Below are positions 57,286-64,000 of a stretch of 64,000 nucleotides of DNA, piece by piece. Numbering within the stretch: position 1 is the first letter of the stretch; each line of letters starts with the position of its first letter. Under the pieces are notes generated by a model. It was not told the DNA's origin. It saw only the letters and a list, made by a program, of their open reading frames with translations, and searched no databases. Position numbers and translations under genes: made by a program. Source of the DNA: Hydractinia symbiolongicarpus (Eukaryota; Cnidaria; Hydrozoa; Anthoathecata; Hydractiniidae). Location of the stretch: assembly GCF_029227915.1 (NCBI RefSeq), contig NC_079875.1, positions 17,043,001 through 17,107,000 of the forward strand, given 5' to 3'.

Positions 57286-60200
57286 CGTTCATCACAATGT
57301 GGTAATCACAATGAAGAGATGAAGATCAGTTAAGCTCTTCTTCTTTTCCAAATAATATTTATTACAAATACTTTAATGCTTCAGAATTTTTTTCGACCAA
57401 GCTTTCGAATAGCCAGGAGACCCAGAGCATAATTTTTCTTACCAACAGAAAACCAGAACAGTTATGATGGGAAAGATTACGCTGTATCTCAAACGCTTTT
57501 TCTGCGGTCAGATTTTTGATTGGATAATTCTATTGTTCTCTGCTTACGTAGTCAATATTAGGAAGTCGCTTGTTTTGAGCGTTAATGGCCTCACTTACCT
57601 GAACAAATATAGTATTATTTAGAAGGGTAAGATGTGACCACGTCGACATTATGCTCATTGATTGATTGTAGTTCGGGGGTTTGGTATAAGGTGATTTGAA
57701 TTTAAAGGATTTTCTCCGACATTTGTTTGCGTCTAAGCTTTCGTTTAAGAGAAAATGAATTTTATATCCTCGAAGAAAGCTTAATTAACTTAATTAGCTT
57801 AATGGACAACTTTCAACAGCACAAGACTAACTAATGACCATCATGAATATGTCTGAAAGTTTCAGTGAAACAAAAACATAATTAGCTTCGTGTAGTCTAG
57901 ACATAATTTTGCATCTTAGCAATGCACTATGACCTGGTTTCTACAAATCATTAAATCGAAAAAAGTTACACGTTTTCCTATTATTTGCTATAAAGAAATT
58001 TCGATACTAAAGCTTTTTAAAATTTTTTTTATTAAATTTTTTATTATATTCGATCATGAAGAGAATAGTAAATAGATATTTATTATTTTTTTTCAATTTT
58101 TACATATTGCCGTTTTCCGGCATTTCGGTCTGTAGCATCTTCCGTTGTCTTATTTATTCATTGCTGTCAAAGACACTTGATCACTGGTTTTGTGTTTATT
58201 GATTCGTATGTCTTTACTAGACAAGATGCTTATTAATATTTTTTTTACCATAGAATAATATTGTCTGCCGATTCTACGATAACGGTCTAAACACATTAGA
58301 AGCGAATACCTCTAGCATTCCAGATGCTAAGTCGATCTATACATGTCTAGATATCAAACACAAAAACATAAATATTTTACTTCAAATAAAATTTAAACTG
58401 GCAGTCACCCTTTTTTTAAAACTCGTCCCCATTTGTATAAATGTTGAATCAAATTATGGACCTTAACACGTACGGAAATAATTTTGAGTTATTATCTAAA
58501 TTGATGAGTCAGCAGAAATGTCCAATCACAAATGTATTATAAACAAGGCTTTTCCGAGCTCCAACTTTTTACAAGTTAATGATTTTTCACCAGTTTTAGT
58601 TTTTAAATTAACTTCGGGTTAACCAAGTTGAAAGGGTATCTGGAATATTTTTGTTCATTTGTATTTTTAAAACAATATGCTTTTGTATATTTTAAAAGAT
58701 TCTTAGGCAACCTCCTCTGCTGCATAAAAAGCTGTTAAAAGAATAAAATTCATAGTAAATATATTTCCGCACACGGTATCATAGATACACGATTTTCCAA
58801 AACATGTCGAAAAATTTTAAAGTAAAAGGAAAATGCTATCAAAAGTTGGAGCTCGCGCAGTGCAGTGCTTGTTGTAAAATTCAATGTTATGCGCCATCTT
58901 TGTTGTTATTAACGTTTTTCTTTAATCATGACGTCACTTCATTTTGCATAATTTTATAAGCGCGTAGCACTGGAACTATATTTGGCAAAATAATTAATTA
59001 TTCTGTTAAGTTCAAAGAGGAATTGTTGAAGCCGGATCTTTTTGGTGAAAGATAATTAATATTATAGCAATAAAATCGTGATAAGAGCGGCATAACAAGT
59101 AAAAATGATATAGATGTATAGTCTATATAGTCTGAAAATAACTCCTACTATCTAATTATGTAAAAAAAAATTGAAATAAAGGGTCGCATCCACCTTAAAA
59201 GAAAACCATCAGAAATCATGAAAGAATGTTTCCTGTTTTTTATTTATTCTTTCATTTATTTTAAACGTTTAAAAGGTAGCGAAACAAGAAAAAAACATTC
59301 GCGGCATTTCTTCTTGTAATGGAAGATTTTAAGCAAAAAAACACACTTTAATAATATAGATATTATCTTGCCATGAACAAGGCAGTTTGTTCTAGGCTAC
59401 GTTTCGACAGCTACAGCTGTCATCGACAGGCAATCATCGTAGTCATCTTTGACTATTTATTAGTTGAGGAGATATTTAAAGAATCGAAATCAAAATCGAC
59501 ATTTTATCGGATTTATCGGAAGAAATCGGATTAGTTAAGGGGGAACACCCCCTAATTTTTTTTTCTTATTAAAGTGGTTAAAGTAAAAAGTATTTATACC
59601 ATAGTAAATATCAAGTAAATATTATCCAAATAAATACAAAAATGGTACCCGGTTGCTATGGCAACCGAAAAACAGCTATTTTAATAAAAAATGAACCATT
59701 TACCCTGTGAAGAATATCGCCAGAACCATTCATTGTCTGTGTTTCTAATTTTTCATGTTAATTCATAAGATTATGAAGTGTGTTTTCTATGAAATACATA
59801 GTTCAAAAAATAAGATGCTGAGCCATAAATATTGCTCAAAGCCCCTAAAATTATTTTTGCGAAAAAATATGATTTTGTACCACGAATTCAGCAAAATGAA
59901 AATTTAACACAAAAATGTAATTCATAGAAAACGCAGTACTAATGAAGATGAATCAACTCTGAAAATTTTATGACATGTTTTCCAACGGTTTTGGAGAAAT
60001 CTTTCCCGGGAGTTCGAAAATCTTTATTTCGGGATAACGGCATTTTAAATTTTTAAAATGCCTTTTTTTACTTTTTTAAGTAATGATCAAGATTTTTGAG
60101 CCGCAAATGGACTCTATAGAAAACTAAAAAACTTCATAAACTACTCCTACTGTTTCCAAATCTTTGTCACATTTTCCCATTTTCTTTGCTCTCAACCGTT

Positions 60201-61139
60201 GTCGGCGTTTTTTATTGTTTTCGTTACTTTTTGTATTATATCTCGAAACAATCTCTTTTTGTTAAGGCTTTAACATCCTTTTAATGTATAAAAACCAGGT
60301 ATAATACCTAGCTTCTCATCAATCAAAACACTAGCTTTTCTGCCTATAATAAAGTTTGCAACGGCTCATAAACAACAAATCGTATTTGCGTCAGCAACAC
60401 GTATGTCGTCTTCGGTACACGTTTCAATATCATCACGTTGAAACTTTCATTCCGATTCTGAGTTTTTTCATGGACACATGTTTTAAAGCTATTTTCAGTT
60501 GTAAGTTCTACAAATATTCAGTAGTTGTGATGGGAGTATCATTTTAAGTTCCATTATTTACAATTTGTATTTAAGGCCATATAAAGTGTTGCTAAGGGCG
60601 TTGCTAGGGATATCAGGATAAGATAGTATTCAAAAAAGGGCCTAAAAATGCAATTTCTACATCTCAGAGTAAGAGAATAATAGCATCATCTTTACTACGA
60701 TGTTTAAAGTACAAAAACGACCAAAATATATTTTTTGTTTTTTTTGTGAAATAAGGTGGATAAAATTACGCTGGGTCTGGAACGATTTTTCTGCGGTCAG
60801 AAACTGGCCGCGCATTTTGATTGGGCCATTTTATTGTTCTTTGCTCACGTGGTTTCACTCGCCCCAAGAAACATTATTAAACGATAAAGTGTACGATAGA
60901 GTAAGATGTGGGCAGGCTTGGTAAACAATTCACAGATAAATTAAATTGGCCTCCGAAGCGATTAGTCACATTGAGCAATTTAAACTCGGGGTTTCCTCTG
61001 AGTTGTTTTTGTTAACGGGTACGATTTTGCTTAACAATATAACGTGTACAATGAAAACTGAGTATTTAAAGTTTCGAAACGTCTTCCGTCTTCTGTTAAG
61101 GATACTGTAAGGGTATAGACACATATTCAGTATATTCAT
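57286..61139. other. Gene-free stretch with diverged dispersed repeats
   Basis: 57474-57560 and 60763-60850 share AAATTACGCTG, TTTTTCTGCGGTCAGA and TATTGTTCTTTGCTCACGT-like words in order. 58832-58996 shares ATGCGCCATCTTTG, TTACGTCA and AACTAATTAATTATTC-like words with 61366-61500. No gene was seen. Confidence 0.5.
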
Positions 61140-61576
61140 TGATTTCCGCCAGCGAAGGCGGAATCTTTAAAATCGCCTGAGGAGATAGAGAGATAGATAG
61201 GTAGAGACAGCGCAGCTAGGCTGGACGCCAGAAACATATTCAGGCTAAAGATTTTTTTCTGAGTACGAGGCTAAAATGTGTTTTAAGTCAATAAGAATCC
61301 TAACAGTGCAACAGTTTGTTTTATTATCCAATGAACAATACTTTATTTTAAAGTTTATATGCTATCGAAAGTTAAAGATCGTGCAGTGTGTAGCATAATG
61401 AAGATCGTCTTATAATGCGCCATCTTTGATTTTACGTCATTTCTTTCTGTACAATTTTGCAAGCACGTAGACTAAAGCTATATTCAGCAGAACTAATTAA
61501 TTATTCATGAATTTTATTTTTTATTTATTGAGTTGTATTTTAACATTGCAGGTTAGTTACAATAATAATTAAGAAT

Positions 61577-63047
61577 TACGATGGCCCCTATGGCTCACTT
61601 CTCTTCTCAATAAAAACACTTCTCTTCTTAGTCAAAACACTTCTCTTCTGTATAACAACACTTCTCTTCTGTATAAAAACACTTCTCTTCTGTATAAAAA
61701 ACCTCTCTACTTTGATACCCAAAGTTCTCTTCCGTTCGAAACACTTCTCTTCCAAGTGCGAAACACTTCTCTTCCATAAGCTCGAAAATTTCCCAGACTG
61801 ATCTGGTCCTTAATATATGAATTTATCCAGATCTTGTTTATGAATAAATGACACACCCCGGGCTCTGCGCATAGGAAATTTTGTACCCAGTAAAGTTTGC
61901 ATAAATTCTTACGGGGCAAAATTAGATTTTTCGCGGGAAAAGCTTATACAGTCCCAGAAGCGTAATACGAGATTTTTTTATCTAGTTTCCACTAACTTTG
62001 AACTTTTATAATTGCGATTCGGCGAAACTAGAACGTTTTGCGGCTTACAATTGACCCTACTTTATCCGGGAATAAACATTGATTGTGATGTCTGTTAGGA
62101 ACAGAACTCGTGGTTTACAAAAACCAAGATATATATTTCTAAAATCCAAGCATTTTACATTGTTACTGGTGTTGTATTATATATATCTTTTGACTGCACA
62201 AATCAAGGCGATATAATAATCAATAGCTTCATGAGCTGTATATGGCTGAAGTTTGGAGAAACCCTCCACTAGAAGAACTGTTTCCGCAAATTCAATAAAT
62301 TCAGGCTCATTATCGTGATCTGGTACATATAGTTCGCTAAACTCTTCTAGCTCATTAAGATCTAAAGTTTTTTTAAAAGACTCGCAACCATATAATTCTG
62401 GAACAAAGTACAATGTATCAGGCCTTCCACGGGGAGCAGTAGCACCTTTGCTTGGTGCTAACAGATGTTGATTCCAACGAATCACAAATTCATTAAGGTT
62501 CTTTCTGATCAAATCCATAAAGCAGTAGCGTACACATTCAGCAATGAGTGCATCACCAGCATCTAAAAATCCTAAGTCTGCAAGTTCTCTAAAAAATAAC
62601 CTCCACCAACTTGGTCTGTCTTTTGAAAGTTGTGACCAAAAAGATTCGATTCTTTGATTAGCTGTTGATGTACCAACAATAAAACTGCCAGTGCCAGCAA
62701 ATTCGTCTTATGCTGAGATCTTAATGCAATCTCAACAGCTTCCAAAATACAGTTTTCAGTACCATCATCAGACCTTCTTCTTGTTGAAAAATATGTCACA
62801 TGGCGAGGGGACTGGTCCCGTGTAATAAACCTCACAAAAGGTTAAAACTACGGACCAATGATGTAAAATTGCGGACCAGATTTTAGAATTCAAGTTGTAA
62901 AGAGCCACATGCAGAGAAGTGTTAAGTGCAGAAGAGAAGTGTCAAAATACTGAAGAGAAGTGTCAAAATACAGAAGAGAAGTGTTTCGTTATATAGAAGA
63001 GAAGTGATCTTGATTTGGAAGAGAAGTGAGCCATAGGGGCCATCGTA
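61577..63047 (-). mobile_element. TIR DNA transposon with integrase-type transposase, IS3EU-like
   Basis: Perfect 30-base terminal inverted repeats begin TACGATGGCCCCTATGGCTC. The element is flanked on both sides by the 6-base duplication AAGAAT (61571-61576 and 63048-63053). The 11-base word CACTTCTCTTC occurs seven times within 240 bases of the left end and, inverted, five times near the right end; one copy on each side is the inner end of the TIR. A TAC start and a 6 bp duplication match what I recall of the IS3EU superfamily. At 1471 bp with only part of a transposase it is a non-autonomous or dead copy. Confidence 0.85.
62177..62835 (-). pseudogene. Integrase-core (DDE) transposase, C-terminal two-thirds, frameshifted
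   Basis: The minus strand reads RSDDGTENCILEAV (62779-62738), carrying what is probably the second catalytic Asp with the GTEN signature. After a one-base frameshift near 62706 it continues GTSTANQRIESFWSQLSK, with the catalytic Glu in RIESFW, then SWWRLFFRELADLGFLD and, from 62518, NEFVIRWNQHLLAP, PRGRPDTLYFVPELYG. The order GTEN, NQRIE-W, WW..FF.., GRPD..YF.PE is that of the integrase-core family found in many fish and cnidarian transposons. The N-terminal part with the first Asp is absent. Confidence 0.82.
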
Positions 63048-63160
63048 AAGAATACTCAATGATTTGTTTACCCCATAATTCTCAGTTTTTAAGATCAACT
63101 TTAAATTTTAAAATCTTTTAGGCTAATTGCGGAAATCTTCAAGCCCCATGGACTTCTTGT

Positions 63161-64000
63161 TATTTCTCAAAAATTTTGTTTTTTTCTTTAGAATTATTTA
63201 TTAAGTATAAAAGCAAATTAAATTGTCTATAGGATAATATAATTATGAATTATATTTTTTTTTCCAAGTAGCCATAAATCCACATCTTTGTCCGAAACTC
63301 CCTTCCGTTTTATTTTTATTTTTATTTTTGCGTCATATTTATTAAATGAACACAATATAGATTTGATTAGATTTGGTTGTCATATATATCAGAATTAATT
63401 GTCTTTATGTAAGTAAGCAAATAAGCTATTTCGATTTCGGCCAGAAACAAGGGACAACACGAGAAACTATATTTGGTAAAAATTCCTATGTTGCTAACTT
63501 TAAAAAGGTAATTAAGACCTCAAAGAAGTCATCGTCTTAAACTGGCTTTTTTTTCTTGTATGTGTCTATGCAAAATTAAGGAGAATATAGATAGCTATCT
63601 AGTGCATAACAATTTCCAGTTTATTTTATCAGAAACCTTGATTTGATAGCAAGGTGAGTGTTTATATCGAATAAGTTATGGATAGCCAATACATCTAGGA
63701 ACGTTTTCGTCATTTTCAGTTATAATTGGATGACCAAAGTAATTTTTAAGATCATTCTAGAAGTTGTTTTTGTCTTAAGTACTCCTTGTTCATCGCCATT
63801 AGCTCGGCTTCCGTGCATGTCAAAAATCAAAACCTCCTTTTGTAGCCCCTTAATAGAAACCAAGCTTAAAATAAGAGTCTTGTTTATTGCACTTCTGTAG
63901 TTACGGTTTCATTGGAAGGACCTATTGTTTCAGTGCATTGTGTTATCATATTGAATCCAATAAATAATTTCGATCAACACAACAGGTCATGTAATGCGTT
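63161..64000. other. Gene-free right edge of window
   Basis: Nothing recognisable. An open stretch 63658-63897 shows no domain and no splice partners. Confidence 0.4.

Larger units (their letters stand above)
61140..63160. mobile_element. Helentron-like element, different family, interrupted by a DNA transposon
   Basis: It starts GATTTCCGCCAGCGAAGGCG. The inverse motif GCGGAAATC is at 63129-63137, followed by a small imperfect hairpin (AAGCCCCATGGACTT) and the terminus CTTCTTGT, the same plan as the elements at 19992 and 30788 but with different sequence and no tandem array. Without the inner transposon it is about 545 bases. Confidence 0.65.

Noticed and set aside
62572-62835. 87-residue protein ending in a leucine-rich tail
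   Set aside because: Only its first part is real transposase; the tail is a frameshifted reading of the same gene, whose true frame continues in the next ORF.
1-64000. CRISPR arrays, rRNA genes, functional tRNA genes, bacterial operons
   Set aside because: Repeats present are minisatellites or transposons; tRNA-like boxes occur only as SINE heads without a complete cloverleaf; gene structure is eukaryotic.

Overview
This is nuclear DNA of an animal: AT-rich, intron-rich and heavily loaded with transposons. Three conserved metazoan genes can be read with exact exon phases. A Penelope-like retroelement, a BEL/Pao element, a Polinton relic, Helentron-like repeats with internal ~129 bp tandem arrays and many short inverted-repeat elements suggest a cnidarian, perhaps a hydrozoan. 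That placement is inference from composition and transposon content; no marker in the window proves it.

Layout. 213-6520 (+) is the 3' half of the Cactin gene (13 exons; the 5' half lies before the window). About 8040-15850 is a badly decayed Polinton/adintovirus-like element: protein-primed DNA polymerase B pieces, an integrase, an antisense Cys/His-rich repeat protein, a possible minor capsid (penton) piece and a coiled-coil protein. An intact RLE-type non-LTR retrotransposon (1020-codon ORF, 10-11 bp target duplication, poly-A end) sits inside the integrase. A decayed relative of that retrotransposon follows near 16.2 kb. 17072-22134 (-) is a complete six-exon ODF3/CIMAP1-type sperm-tail PG-rich protein gene. 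It shares a short divergent promoter region with 22398-26775 (+), a complete five-exon gene for mitochondrial ribosomal protein L20.

27-46 kb is mostly gene-free and holds tRNA-derived SINEs, a second Helentron-like element, small palindromic MITEs, an unrecognised decayed ORF (40.2-40.7 kb) and one plausible small gene for a 59-residue lysine-rich protein (38704-38883) with a TATA box and a spliced leader exon. 47948-53903 is a rearranged BEL/Pao LTR retrotransposon (minus strand) inserted into an array of a short repeat and flanked by TTAA on both sides. Inside it is a 5'-truncated Penelope-like element with a GIY-YIG endonuclease and a hammerhead-like terminus. 55-61 kb shows no gene. 61140-63160 is a third Helentron-like element carrying a 1471 bp DNA transposon with perfect 30 bp terminal inverted repeats, twelve 11 bp subterminal repeats, a 6 bp target duplication and a frameshifted integrase-type transposase; it looks like the IS3EU group.

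The three host genes are not functionally linked: Cactin acts in splicing and NF-kB control, the ODF3-like protein in axonemes, and L20 in mitochondrial translation. The main interest lies in nested insertions, which give a relative order of events, and in the terminal structures of the elements. All family names come from reading motifs by eye; no database search was run.
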